The notes under the pieces: model-generated
What the model was told of the DNA's origin: nothing
Seen by the model: only the letters and a program-made list of their open reading frames with translations
Database searches by the model: none
Translations under genes and position numbers: made by a program
Assembly: GCF_000688335.1 (NCBI RefSeq)
Contig: NZ_JHZX01000001.1
Coordinates: forward strand, 1,612,001 to 1,676,000
Source of the DNA: Sediminibacter sp. Hel_I_10
GTDB taxonomy: Bacteria; Bacteroidota; Bacteroidia; Flavobacteriales; Flavobacteriaceae
DNA: 64,000 nt
Direction of reading: 5' to 3'
In this document: in pieces, positions 1-8,066 of the stretch
Position numbering within the stretch: the first letter of the stretch is position 1
Layout: every line of letters starts with the position of its first letter

Positions 1-1082
1 GAAAAAAAGCAGTGTCCTTTACAAATTACCTCTATTTGACCAAACAGGTCTTGGTACAAAAAAAGCCAGATAACTGGCGAACCATGCATTGGCACAAATT
101 AGAAAATGCATTGATACACGATGCCATAGAATTACTACAAGATACGGTCTCTATTAGAAAAGGATCTTCTTACAGTAAGCGCGTGGCCAATCTTTCCGAA
201 GAACTTGGCGGTCCTATTTTTGTCAATGAGCTTTCTGGTGAAATGTCTACAGATCAAATCATCAAGAAAGTGGTGAGCGGCGACCTTAAATATACCATTG
301 CAGACAGCAACATTGCCAAAATCATGGCTTCCTATTATCCCATACTTGATGTAGATGTGCCCGTGAGTTTTTCGCAACGGATTGCCTGGGCAACACGATC
401 TAACTCTCCCGAACTCTTAAAGGAAACCAATCTTTGGCTAGAAAACCTCAAAAAGGAAGTGGATTACAATGTGATCTATAATAAGTATTTCAAAAACAAA
501 AAAGATTTTAGAAGACGGGTCAAAAGTGATTTTTACAGTTTGAATAAAGAAGAGATTAGCCCATACGATGCGCTTATTCAAACCCATTCCCAGCGCATCA
601 ACTGGGATTGGCGCCTTGTGGCTGCGCTCATTTATCAAGAATCTCGATTTGATCCCAAAAATAGTTCTTGGGCCAATGCCGAAGGTCTCATGCAACTGAT
701 GCCGAAAACCGCAGAAGAGTTAGGCGTTACCGATAGAAGCGATCCCGTACAGAGCATTAGAGGCGGCACCACTTACCTCAATGATATTTGGAATAATTTT
801 GAGACTATTGAAGATTCCACTCAACGTGCAAAATTTACGATGGCCTCCTATAATTGCGGACTTTATCACGTAATAGACGCCCAAAATCTAGCCCAAAAAA
901 ATGGACTTGACGCCTCGCGTTGGGATGACAATGTGGAAGACATGGTTTTAGCACTCAGTTCTCCCAAACATTATAATGATCCCGTGGTAAAATACGGCTA
1001 CGTAAGAGGTGTTGAACCTTACAATTACGTCAATCAAATTTATGAGCGCTACTCACATTACAAGCAGTTTATTGGGGAATGA
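1..1082 (+). CDS. Membrane-bound lytic murein transglycosylase F-like protein (5' partial)
   Basis: This enzyme would cleave peptidoglycan glycan strands in the periplasm. The frame is open to the left edge, so the N-terminus is missing; the GTG at 12 is probably internal. Numbered from that GTG, residues 1-170 look like the end of a solute-binding (SBP_bac_3) lobe. Residues about 185-300 are a goose-lysozyme-type SLT domain with the catalytic Glu210 in YQESRFDP and the following GLMQLMP motif (225-231). This two-domain order is that of MltF, normally near 480 residues, so roughly a quarter is cut off. Family assignment is firm; the exact subfamily is inferred. Confidence 0.88.
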   Translation, partial: KKAVSFTNYLYLTKQVLVQKKPDNWRTMHWHKLENALIHDAIELLQDTVSIRKGSSYSKRVANLSEELGGPIFVNELSGEMSTDQIIKKVVSGDLKYTIADSNIAKIMASYYPILDVDVPVSFSQRIAWATRSNSPELLKETNLWLENLKKEVDYNVIYNKYFKNKKDFRRRVKSDFYSLNKEEISPYDALIQTHSQRINWDWRLVAALIYQESRFDPKNSSWANAEGLMQLMPKTAEELGVTDRSDPVQSIRGGTTYLNDIWNNFETIEDSTQRAKFTMASYNCGLYHVIDAQNLAQKNGLDASRWDDNVEDMVLALSSPKHYNDPVVKYGYVRGVEPYNYVNQIYERYSHYKQFIGE

Positions 1083-1298
1083 TGTAATACAATTCTTTTC
1101 TATCAATGAATTTTACATTTTAACACATACCCTAAATTCATGAAGTTGGTGTGCTCAGTCAAGATCGACCTGTATTTATCTTAATAATTTGTTTTGGGTT
1201 AAGTTCCATTGTATTTAAGTTCAACTACGAGCATTCAATTCCTTAAATTGAATTCCTATTGAAAACATCGATTTAAACACATTAAAGGAAAACATATT

Positions 1299-1460
1299 AT
1301 GATTATTACAAAAGTTTTAGGTTTAACAGGAGCATTTACTAAAAGTAAAAAAGCAAAGCTGGCCATATTGGGATTGGAGATGGCTATTTTAGCCTACGCC
1401 CTATACCAACAAAAAGAAGAAAAGAAAAAAGTGAAGAATATCAAACAACTGAAGCGCTAG
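1299..1460 (+). CDS. Small single-pass membrane protein, 53 aa
   Basis: This is a short reading frame of 53 residues with a basic N-terminus, one hydrophobic segment at about residues 20-36 (LAILGLEMAILAYALY) and a very basic, Lys/Glu-rich C-terminal tail (QQKEEKKKVKNIKQLKR). The layout is typical of a small inner-membrane peptide with a charged cytoplasmic tail. An A-rich stretch with AAAGGAAA lies just before the ATG. A strong intrinsic terminator follows 32 bp after the stop, which supports a real monocistronic transcript. No family is recognised and no function can be given. Confidence 0.6.
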   Translation: MIITKVLGLTGAFTKSKKAKLAILGLEMAILAYALYQQKEEKKKVKNIKQLKR

Positions 1461-1492
1461 TAGTCTAGCCTCAATACAACCCTTTTGTCCTT

Positions 1493-1524
1493 AAGTTAGA
1501 AGTTTTACCTTCTAACTTTTTTTG
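1493..1524 (+). terminator. Intrinsic terminator after the 53-aa gene
   Basis: A perfect 10-bp stem (AAGTTAGAAG with CTTCTAACTT) encloses a 6-nt loop and runs into seven T residues. Confidence 0.9.
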
Positions 1525-1770
1525 TGATCTACGATGAAAGGTTTTAAATCGAACCATTAGCGTAAATAGGCACTCTTTATTACCAATAACGCTCAATAAG
1601 TGTTCGTTTAAATGATATTTTTATTTTTTTATGTTAAAAAATGCTAATTATAAAAACCGACCTGTCCTTTTTTTCGTTAAGTATTATATATGGAGGTACA
1701 GTTTCAATAACATCACGCTTCCACCGAAGATAAGATATCAACCGAAAGTTTAATCAAAATCACAAACAAA
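1525..1770. other. AT-rich intergenic stretch
   Basis: Together with the terminator before it, this makes a gap of about 310 bp between the 53-aa gene and the first ferritin-like gene. No convincing open frame, RNA fold or canonical TAnnTTTG box was seen. It presumably carries the ferritin-pair promoter in a form that cannot be recognised by eye. Confidence 0.4.
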
Positions 1771-2508
1771 ATGAAAAACAAGCAAATTTTAAAAGTAAGT
1801 ACTACATCGAGTAGATCTTCCAAAAGTAGACGCCAATTTCTAAAACTAAGTGGAATGGCGGCCTTAGGATCAGGTCTTTTAATAGCCTGTAGTGACGATG
1901 ACGACATGATGAACAACGGTCCTCAACCTTCCATATTTGATCTTGGGTCTGGAGATTTAGGTGTTTTAAATTACGCTTATGCACTTGAGCAACTAGAAGC
2001 CGATTTTTATACTAAGGTACTTAATGGTTCTTATTGGTCTGGCGCAAACGAAATTGAAAAGCAAGTACTTCAAGACTTATATAATCACGAGGTGAACCAT
2101 AGAGAGTTTTTTAGCGCAGCAATTTCTGCAGCTGTAGGTGAAAATATTTCGGCAAAATTACCAGATTTAGAGTTTGATTATGGCGGTTTAGACTTCAATA
2201 ATCGAAATGCCGTTTTAGGAACAGCAAAGGTTCTAGAAGATACTGGAGTTTCTGCTTACAATGGTGCTGGTAAATTAATTACTGATCCAGGCTATTTGGT
2301 ACTGGCCGGTAAAATTGTTTCTGTAGAAGCAAGACATGCTTCTGCTATTAGAACCTTGATCAATCCAGGTTCTGCAGATTTCGCAGGAGATGATGTTGTA
2401 GATCCAGCTACGGGATTGGATCGCGCTCAAGATCCATCTGCAATTTTAGCGGCAGTGGGTGATACTGGATTTATTGTGACGCCTTTTACTGCAAATAACT
2501 TACCGTAA
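1771..2508 (+). CDS. Tat-exported ferritin-like lipoprotein
   Basis: This 245-residue protein has a twin-arginine-type signal (SRRQFLK, Arg20-Arg21) followed by a lipobox ending at Cys40 (LLIAC), so it is probably exported folded and lipid-anchored. The mature part fits the Ferritin_2 (PF13668, desiccation-related) four-helix family. Candidate iron ligands occur once per helix: Glu73/Glu76 in EQLEADFY, Glu107 and His110 in NHEVNH, Glu156 in LEDTG, and Glu186 and His189 in SVEARHAS. It lies 29 bp before a paralogue and is probably co-transcribed with it. A role in iron or oxidant handling is inferred; substrate is unknown. Confidence 0.85.
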   Translation: MKNKQILKVSTTSSRSSKSRRQFLKLSGMAALGSGLLIACSDDDDMMNNGPQPSIFDLGSGDLGVLNYAYALEQLEADFYTKVLNGSYWSGANEIEKQVLQDLYNHEVNHREFFSAAISAAVGENISAKLPDLEFDYGGLDFNNRNAVLGTAKVLEDTGVSAYNGAGKLITDPGYLVLAGKIVSVEARHASAIRTLINPGSADFAGDDVVDPATGLDRAQDPSAILAAVGDTGFIVTPFTANNLP

Positions 2509-2537
2509 TTAATTACTAACTCATTAAATCGAATATT

Positions 2538-3356
2538 ATGAATATTATAAAATTTTTAGACGAATTTACTAACGAAAGTCTTAACGAGAAGAAGTCTTCA
2601 AGACGTGATGCTTTCGGACAATTAGGATCATTGAGCAAAAAAGCGCTTTTAGCGGCCATTCCTTTAGGATTAGCGGCGGTTCCAAATAAAACCTATGCCT
2701 ATCAAAATGCCAATAACGCAGTAGATGCGCTTCAATTAGCATTAACCCTAGAATATTTAGAAGACGAATTTTACGATTTGGCCCTTGCCTCTAATGTGAT
2801 AACAGATCCTGATGTGATTACCGTCTACCAAAAAATATCCCAGCATGAGCAAGCGCACGTTGACTTTTTAATTGCTGGATTGACCAATGCAGGTGCTACA
2901 CCCATTGAAAAACCAGAATTTGACTTTACCGCTGGAGGTTTATTCGATCCATTCAATCCCGATAATCCAAATGCCTATGCTCAGCTTTTAGCTTTAGCAC
3001 AAGCTTTTGAAGATACTGGTGTAAGAGCATATAAAGGACAAGCAGGAAACCTGCAGGGATCTGCATTTTTAACAGCTGGTTTACAAATACATTCTGTTGA
3101 AGCCAGACATGCTTCAGAAATTAGAAGAATTAGAGGCCTAAAAGGATGGATTACAAGAGACGAGCGCGGTGCTGGCATGCCTACACAAACACAAGCCGTA
3201 TATGATGGCGAAGAGAATGTGATGCAAGGTGGTCTAGATGTAACCACACTTGGCGATGGATTACCATTTTCAGTAGATGCTTCAACCGAAGCTTATGATG
3301 AAATTTTAACTGGAGCTGAAGCAACAGCAATTGCAAGTTTATTCATTGTTAGTTAA
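2538..3356 (+). CDS. Ferritin-like protein with Tat-like signal, paralogue of upstream gene
   Basis: This 272-residue protein repeats the ligand pattern of its neighbour: Glu72/Glu75 in LEYLEDEFY, Glu104 and His107 in QHEQAH, Glu158 in FEDTG, and Glu188 and His191 in SVEARHAS. The N-terminal SRRDAF (residues 21-26) plus a hydrophobic stretch to about residue 48 resembles a Tat signal, but there is no lipobox, so it may be soluble in the periplasm. The pairing of one anchored and one soluble ferritin-like protein suggests they work together. The transcript ends at the terminator at 3373. Confidence 0.85.
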   Translation: MNIIKFLDEFTNESLNEKKSSRRDAFGQLGSLSKKALLAAIPLGLAAVPNKTYAYQNANNAVDALQLALTLEYLEDEFYDLALASNVITDPDVITVYQKISQHEQAHVDFLIAGLTNAGATPIEKPEFDFTAGGLFDPFNPDNPNAYAQLLALAQAFEDTGVRAYKGQAGNLQGSAFLTAGLQIHSVEARHASEIRRIRGLKGWITRDERGAGMPTQTQAVYDGEENVMQGGLDVTTLGDGLPFSVDASTEAYDEILTGAEATAIASLFIVS

Positions 3357-3372
3357 TTTTTGTTTCGTAATT

Positions 3373-3403
3373 AAAAAACTGCCCTACACGGCAGTTTTTT
3401 TTT
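3373..3403 (+). terminator. Intrinsic terminator of the ferritin-like pair
   Basis: An 11-bp stem (AAAAAACTGCC with GGCAGTTTTTT) with loop CTACAC runs into a long T tract 17 bp after the stop codon. Confidence 0.92.
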
Positions 3404-3483
3404 GCCCTGACATGAAGTTTTAACAAATTGATCGCTATGACTATCTATCATAAGAAATATTTCAAAATTTCGAAAGCCCGCTA

Positions 3484-3514
3484 TTTGGTAATCAAATATA
3501 TAATCGTAAATTTG
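3484..3514 (+). promoter_or_regulatory. Promoter of rplM-rpsI
   Basis: A -33 TTTG (3484-3487) and a -7 TAAATTTG (3507-3514) are separated by 19 bp. This is a full match to the Bacteroidetes primary sigma consensus. It predicts a leader of about 60 nt before rplM. Confidence 0.8.
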
Positions 3515-3580
3515 CAAACTCTTTTGGAAAGAGGAATGTTTAACTAATCACGTCACAAGGCGTGATGCAAATCAATACGT

Positions 3581-4036
3581 GTGGATACATTAAGCTACAA
3601 AACGATTTCAGCAAACAAAGCTACTGTTAATAAAGAGTGGGTTTTGGTTGACGCTGCAGATCAAACGCTAGGGCGTTTAGCTTCTAAAGTAGCGATACTT
3701 TTAAGAGGCAAACACAAGCCAAACTTCACACCACATGTTGATTGTGGAGATAACGTCATTGTTATCAACGCAGAGAAAATCAACTTAACCGGAAACAAGT
3801 GGAAAGACAAGACGTACATTCGTCACACAGGTTATCCAGGTGGTCAAAGAAGTTTAACTGCGACAGAACTGTTTGGAAAAGATCCAGCAAGGCTCGTGGA
3901 AAAATCAGTAAAGGGAATGCTGCCGAAAAACAAATTGGGTGCAGTATTATTCCGTAATCTCAATGTTGTTGTTGGTTCAGAGCACAAATACGATGCTCAA
4001 AAACCAAAAACAATTAATTTAAACGAATTTAACTAA
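3581..4036 (+). CDS. rplM: 50S ribosomal protein L13
   Basis: L13 binds 23S rRNA early in large-subunit assembly. The 151-residue length and the conserved run from [19 protein letters not shown] through RHTGYPGG and the [11 protein letters not shown] segment are family hallmarks. The start is GTG at 3581, giving an N-terminus ([13 protein letters not shown]) of the normal flavobacterial form; no ATG is better placed. The stop codon overlaps the ATG of rpsI by one base, so the two are translationally coupled, as is usual for this pair. Confidence 0.97.
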   Translation: MDTLSYKTISANKATVNKEWVLVDAADQTLGRLASKVAILLRGKHKPNFTPHVDCGDNVIVINAEKINLTGNKWKDKTYIRHTGYPGGQRSLTATELFGKDPARLVEKSVKGMLPKNKLGAVLFRNLNVVVGSEHKYDAQKPKTINLNEFN

Positions 4037-4422
4037 TGGAAGTAATTCACAAAATCGGCCGTAGAAAGACGGCTGTTGCTCGTGTGTACCTTGCCGAAGG
4101 AAACGGCAAAATCACGGTGAACAAAAAAGACGTGGCGGCTTATTTTCCTACTGCAACATTGCAGTACAAAGTAAACCAACCTTTAGCCATGACTAACAAT
4201 GATGGCAACTTTGATATTACAGTAAACGTTTTTGGTGGTGGGGTAACCGGCCAAGCAGAAGCGATCCGTTTAGCATTATCTCGCGCTATGTGTGAGCTTG
4301 ATGCAGAAAACAGATTAATATTAAAGCCAGAAGGATTATTAACAAGAGACCCAAGAATGGTTGAGCGTAAGAAATTCGGTCAGAAGAAAGCGCGTAAGAA
4401 ATTCCAATTCTCTAAACGTTAA
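4036..4422 (+). CDS. rpsI: 30S ribosomal protein S9
   Basis: S9 is a head protein of the small subunit whose C-terminal tail reaches the tRNA in the P site. The 128-residue protein starts with the usual [11 protein letters not shown] block and ends in the basic tail [12 protein letters not shown], the P-site contact in this family. It overlaps rplM by one base and is followed by a long stem-loop at 4484-4520. Confidence 0.97.
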   Translation: MEVIHKIGRRKTAVARVYLAEGNGKITVNKKDVAAYFPTATLQYKVNQPLAMTNNDGNFDITVNVFGGGVTGQAEAIRLALSRAMCELDAENRLILKPEGLLTRDPRMVERKKFGQKKARKKFQFSKR

Positions 4423-4483
4423 GATTTACCAATCAATTGGGTATTGCTCTGCAATAATCTCAATCTGGTTCAATCAAAACAAA

Positions 4484-4528
4484 ACATCTATTTCTCAATA
4501 ATATATTGAGAAGTAGATGTCTTTTAAA
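4484..4528 (+). terminator. Long stem-loop after rpsI, probable terminator
   Basis: A 16-bp stem with one G-U pair (4484-4499 with 4505-4520) encloses a 5-nt AATAT loop. It is followed by CTTTT and then A residues rather than a clean T run. It lies 61 bp after rpsI and 120 bp before rpsB, so it may terminate or only attenuate read-through. Confidence 0.7.
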
Positions 4529-4639
4529 AAAAATTCCGGAATCAATTCGGGAGCAAAAAAGTTTAGCATCTAAATGGTTGAGGCGATCGAAAGTGACCAC
4601 TTGATCATTGCTAATTAACAGAACGTAAACAATTACAAC

Positions 4640-5461
4640 ATGGAAAAAGTAGAAGTAAAAGACTTACTTGAAGCAGGTGTACACTTTGGTCACCTTACAA
4701 GAAAATGGGATCCAAACATGGCTCCTTATATTTATATGGAACGTAATGGTATCCATATTATCAACCTTTACAAGACTGCAGCAAAAATTCAAGAAACTGG
4801 AGAAGCTCTTCAAAAAATAGCGGCTTCTGGAAAGAAAATTCTTTTTGTTGCTACAAAAAAACAAGCAAAAGATATTGTTGCTGAAAAAGCTGGCAATGTT
4901 AATATGCCTTATATCACAGAAAGATGGCCTGGTGGCATGTTAACCAACTTTATCACTATTAGAAAAGCGGTGAAGAAAATGGCCTCTATTGATAGAATGA
5001 AAAAGGACGGTACGTTCAATTCCCTTTCCAAGAAAGAGCGTTTACAAGTAGATCGTCAACGTGCTAAACTAGAAAAAAACTTAGGTTCCATTTCTGACAT
5101 GACACGTTTACCAGGTGCTTTGTTCGTAGTTGATATCAAACGTGAGCATATTGCCATTAAAGAAGCTCAAAAATTAAATATTCCAATTTTCGCAATGGTG
5201 GATACCAATTCAGATCCTCGCGAAGTAGATTATTTAATCCCGTCTAATGACGATGCTTCTAAATCTATCGAGAAAATCATGTCTTGTGTAACTTCAGCAG
5301 TTGCAGATGGTCTTTCTGAAAGAAAATCTGAGAAAACTGAAAAAGAAGCGAAGAGCGAAAAATCTTCAGCTGCTAAAAAAGAAGTAAAATCAGAATCAAA
5401 AGATGATGCTAAAGCTGAACCTAAAAAAGCAAAAGCAGTATCTAGCGAAGAAGAAGAATAA
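4640..5461 (+). CDS. rpsB: 30S ribosomal protein S2
   Basis: S2 joins the small subunit late and sits between head and body. The conserved core (LLEAGVHFGHLTRKWDP near the start; ERWPGGMLTNF; VVDIKREHIAIKEA; the DTNSDPREVDYLIPSNDDA segment) is complete by about residue 230. The last 45 residues are a low-complexity tail made almost only of Lys, Glu, Ser and Ala, so the protein is 273 residues instead of about 240. Such acidic/basic tails are known in Bacteroidetes S2. It precedes tsf, the conserved arrangement. Confidence 0.97.
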   Translation: MEKVEVKDLLEAGVHFGHLTRKWDPNMAPYIYMERNGIHIINLYKTAAKIQETGEALQKIAASGKKILFVATKKQAKDIVAEKAGNVNMPYITERWPGGMLTNFITIRKAVKKMASIDRMKKDGTFNSLSKKERLQVDRQRAKLEKNLGSISDMTRLPGALFVVDIKREHIAIKEAQKLNIPIFAMVDTNSDPREVDYLIPSNDDASKSIEKIMSCVTSAVADGLSERKSEKTEKEAKSEKSSAAKKEVKSESKDDAKAEPKKAKAVSSEEEE

Positions 5462-5481
5462 ATAACAATTTCAAAACATTT

Positions 5482-5551
5482 AAAAGTCGTTTAATTCTTT
5501 TCTTTGCACTTTGGCCCAGAGCCAGCAAAGTCAAAAAATTAAACGACTTTT
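5482..5551 (+). terminator. Nested stem-loop between rpsB and tsf
   Basis: An outer 15-bp stem (5482-5496 with 5537-5551) encloses about 40 nt containing an inner stem CTTTGC/GCAAAG (5502-5507 with 5525-5530) and a small TGGC/GCCA hairpin inside that. A run of Ts follows the outer stem. It can end the rpsB message or act as an attenuator ahead of tsf. Confidence 0.75.
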
Positions 5552-5574
5552 TTTAATTCAAAATAACATACATT

Positions 5575-6540
5575 ATGGTTAAAGTAACAGCCGCAGAAGT
5601 AAATAAATTAAGACAAGCAACTGGTGCAGGTATGATGGACTGCAAAAAAGCGTTGGTTGAAGCTGAAGGTGATTTTGATAAAGCTATCGAAGTTTTACGT
5701 AAAAAAGGTCAAAAAGTTGCTGAGAAAAGAGCCGATAGAGATTCCTCTGAAGGTGCAGCTATAGCTAATATTAATGATGACAACACTTCTGGTGTTGCTA
5801 TCGTGTTAGGTTGCGAAACTGATTTCGTTGGAAAAAACGAGAACTTCGTAGCATTGGCAAATGACATGGGAGACGTTGCTTTAAACTTTAGTACTAAAGA
5901 AGCATTTCTTGATGCTGATTTTAAAGGAATGACCGTTGCTGATAAATTAACAGAACAAACTGGTGTGATTGGTGAGAAATTAGACATCACAGCTTTTGAA
6001 AAATTAGATGCCCCTTACGTAGGTCAGTACGTGCACATCAATAAAATTGCAGCTTTGGTAGGTCTTTCTAAATCTGTTGATAATGTTGAGACGCTAGTTA
6101 AAGATGTCGCAATGCAAGTAGCCTCTATGGGCGCGACAACATTGTCTTACAAAGATTTTGATCCTGCTTACATCGCTTCAGAAACTGAAGCTAGAATTGC
6201 AGAGATCGAAAAAGATAATATTGAGTTGGGACGTTTGGGTAAAACTCAAAAAAACGTACCATCATACATCTCTATGGCACAATTAACTCCAGAAGTTATG
6301 GCAGAAGCTGAAGAAGCTGCTAAAGCAGAACTTAAAGCTGAAGGTAAGCCTGAGCAAATTTGGGATCGTATTCTTCCAGGAAAAATGGAGCGTTTCATCT
6401 CTGATAACACGACATTAGATCAAGAACAATGTCTTTTAGACCAAAAATTCATTAAAGATGATAAGCTAACCGTAGCCGAATACGTGAAGACTTACGGTGA
6501 TGTTGAAGTTACAGGATTCAAAAGAGTAACCGTTGGTTAA
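5575..6540 (+). CDS. tsf: Translation elongation factor Ts
   Basis: EF-Ts recycles EF-Tu by releasing its GDP. The N-terminal UBA-like domain (VNKLRQATGAGMMDCKKALVEAEGD) and the TDFV motif (residues 80-83, in CETDFVGKNENF) that contacts EF-Tu are intact. At 321 residues it is longer than the 280-residue E. coli form, with an extra stretch in the middle core as is normal for Bacteroidetes. It lies 113 bp after rpsB, separated by the nested hairpin at 5482, and is followed by a terminator. Confidence 0.97.
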   Translation: MVKVTAAEVNKLRQATGAGMMDCKKALVEAEGDFDKAIEVLRKKGQKVAEKRADRDSSEGAAIANINDDNTSGVAIVLGCETDFVGKNENFVALANDMGDVALNFSTKEAFLDADFKGMTVADKLTEQTGVIGEKLDITAFEKLDAPYVGQYVHINKIAALVGLSKSVDNVETLVKDVAMQVASMGATTLSYKDFDPAYIASETEARIAEIEKDNIELGRLGKTQKNVPSYISMAQLTPEVMAEAEEAAKAELKAEGKPEQIWDRILPGKMERFISDNTTLDQEQCLLDQKFIKDDKLTVAEYVKTYGDVEVTGFKRVTVG

Positions 6541-6560
6541 TTCTTAAAACCCTTTATAAA

Positions 6561-6590
6561 AAAAACCTCTCTTAACCGAGAGGTTTTTTT
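6561..6590 (+). terminator. Intrinsic terminator after tsf
   Basis: A 9-bp stem (AAACCTCTC with GAGAGGTTT) with loop TTAACC is followed by seven Ts. Confidence 0.92.
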
Positions 6591-6606
6591 ATGTCTAATA
6601 TCTACT

Positions 6607-6635
6607 TTTGTAAATTGCAATTATGATTATATTTG
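6607..6635 (+). promoter_or_regulatory. Promoter of pyrH-frr
   Basis: A -33 TTTG (6607-6610) and a -7 TATATTTG (6628-6635) are 17 bp apart. It is the only strong match before pyrH and predicts a leader of about 33 nt. Confidence 0.75.
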
Positions 6636-6673
6636 CTTAATCTAAGTTTTACAGACTCCGAAAGACATTTAAA

Positions 6674-7381
6674 ATGAAATACAAAAGAATTCTCCTAAAA
6701 TTATCTGGCGAGGCACTCATGGGATCAAGGCAATACGGCATTGACCCAGATCGTTTATCAGAGTATGCCAAAGATATTAAGGAAATTACAGAACTAGGAG
6801 TTGAAGTTGCCATTGTTATTGGCGGTGGAAACATTTTTCGTGGGGTCGCTGGCGCCATGAACGGTATGGATCGGGTTCAAGGAGATTACATGGGCATGTT
6901 GGCCACAGTAATCAATGGTTTGGCATTGCAAAATGCCTTAGAAGATGCTGAAGTAAAAACGAGATTGCAAACAGCCATTAAAATTAATGAAGTTGCCGAA
7001 CCGTTTATTAGACGTAAGGCAATGAGCCACCTTAATAAAGGACGCGTCGTTATCTTTGGTGGTGGCACAGGAAATCCTTATTTCACAACAGATTCTGCCG
7101 CCGTTTTAAGAGCTATAGAAATTGAAGCCGATGTGATTTTAAAAGGCACTCGCGTAGATGGCATCTATGACGCAGATCCTGAAAAAAACACCAATGCCAT
7201 TAAATTTGAACATATTACCTTTGATGATGTACTTAGAAAAGGATTAAAGGTGATGGATACCACTGCCTTTACCTTAAGCCAAGAGAACAACTTACCCATC
7301 ATTGTGTTTGATATGAACAAGAAAGGTAATTTGATGAAAGTGGTCACTGGCGAAAATATTGGCACCAAAGTCAATCTTTAA
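6674..7381 (+). CDS. pyrH: UMP kinase
   Basis: PyrH phosphorylates UMP to UDP with ATP, the committed step to UTP and CTP. It is an amino-acid-kinase fold enzyme of 235 residues with the opening [14 protein letters not shown], the glycine loop [10 protein letters not shown] and the [16 protein letters not shown] nucleotide-binding segment, all in family order. It is followed 62 bp later by frr, the usual bacterial arrangement, and shares its promoter at 6607. Confidence 0.96.
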   Translation: MKYKRILLKLSGEALMGSRQYGIDPDRLSEYAKDIKEITELGVEVAIVIGGGNIFRGVAGAMNGMDRVQGDYMGMLATVINGLALQNALEDAEVKTRLQTAIKINEVAEPFIRRKAMSHLNKGRVVIFGGGTGNPYFTTDSAAVLRAIEIEADVILKGTRVDGIYDADPEKNTNAIKFEHITFDDVLRKGLKVMDTTAFTLSQENNLPIIVFDMNKKGNLMKVVTGENIGTKVNL

Positions 7382-7443
7382 GTCTTGCACTCAAGAATAG
7401 ACACTAAAGTTGTTGTTTTAGAACAATCAAAATTTAAAATACA

Positions 7444-8001
7444 ATGAACGAAGACATTAAATTTATAATCGATTCCACTAAGGAATCTATGCAGAACGCG
7501 ATAAAGCATCTGGAAAAACAATTTGTAAACATTAGAGCCGGTAAAGCCAGTCCTGCCATGTTAGGAAGTGTTATGGTAGATTATTACGGTTCACAAACAC
7601 CGTTAAGTCAAGTTGCCAATGTGAATACCCCAGATGGTAGAACCATAACCGTACAACCTTGGGAAAAAAACATGCTTCAAGAAATTGAGCGTAGCATTAT
7701 GAACGCCAATCTTGGATTGAATCCAATGAATAACGGAGATCTCATCATCATCAATGTACCACCTTTAACTGAGGAGCGTAGAAAAACCCTTTCTAAGCAG
7801 GCCAAAGCAGAAGCAGAAGATGCTAAAGTGAGTATTCGCGCAGCAAGAAAAGACGCCAATAATGATATCAAGGATCTTGAAGATGCTTCTGAAGATTTAA
7901 AAGCAAATGCAGAAATAGACGTACAACAATTAACAGATAAGTACGTTAAGAAAGTTGATGAAGTCTATGAGGTCAAGGAAAAAGAAATCATGACCGTTTA
8001 A
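7444..8001 (+). CDS. frr: Ribosome recycling factor
   Basis: RRF splits post-termination ribosomes together with EF-G. At 185 residues it has the normal length. The motif VNIRAGKASPAML near the N-terminus, the DGRTITVQPWEK segment and the ERRKTLSKQAKAEAEDAKVSIRAARKD helix are diagnostic. It is the second gene of the pyrH unit and ends at a strong terminator. Confidence 0.97.
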   Translation: MNEDIKFIIDSTKESMQNAIKHLEKQFVNIRAGKASPAMLGSVMVDYYGSQTPLSQVANVNTPDGRTITVQPWEKNMLQEIERSIMNANLGLNPMNNGDLIIINVPPLTEERRKTLSKQAKAEAEDAKVSIRAARKDANNDIKDLEDASEDLKANAEIDVQQLTDKYVKKVDEVYEVKEKEIMTV

Positions 8002-8006
8002 AACAT

Positions 8007-8034
8007 AAAGCGACTAAAAAAGTCGCTTTTTTTT
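8007..8034 (+). terminator. Intrinsic terminator after frr
   Basis: A 9-bp stem (AAAGCGACT with AGTCGCTTT) with an AAAAA loop is followed by a T run, starting 6 bp after the frr stop. Confidence 0.93.
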
Positions 8035-8066
8035 GCAATTAATTAATCTCCCCTTACCGTCCCTCA

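Noticed and set aside
135-377. Long antisense frames inside conserved genes here and throughout the window
   Set aside because: They are shadows of the coding strand, with no signal, motif or promoter of their own.
12-1082. GTG at position 12 as the real start of the transglycosylase
   Set aside because: The frame is open to the window edge, and the family is about 120 residues longer at the N-terminus.
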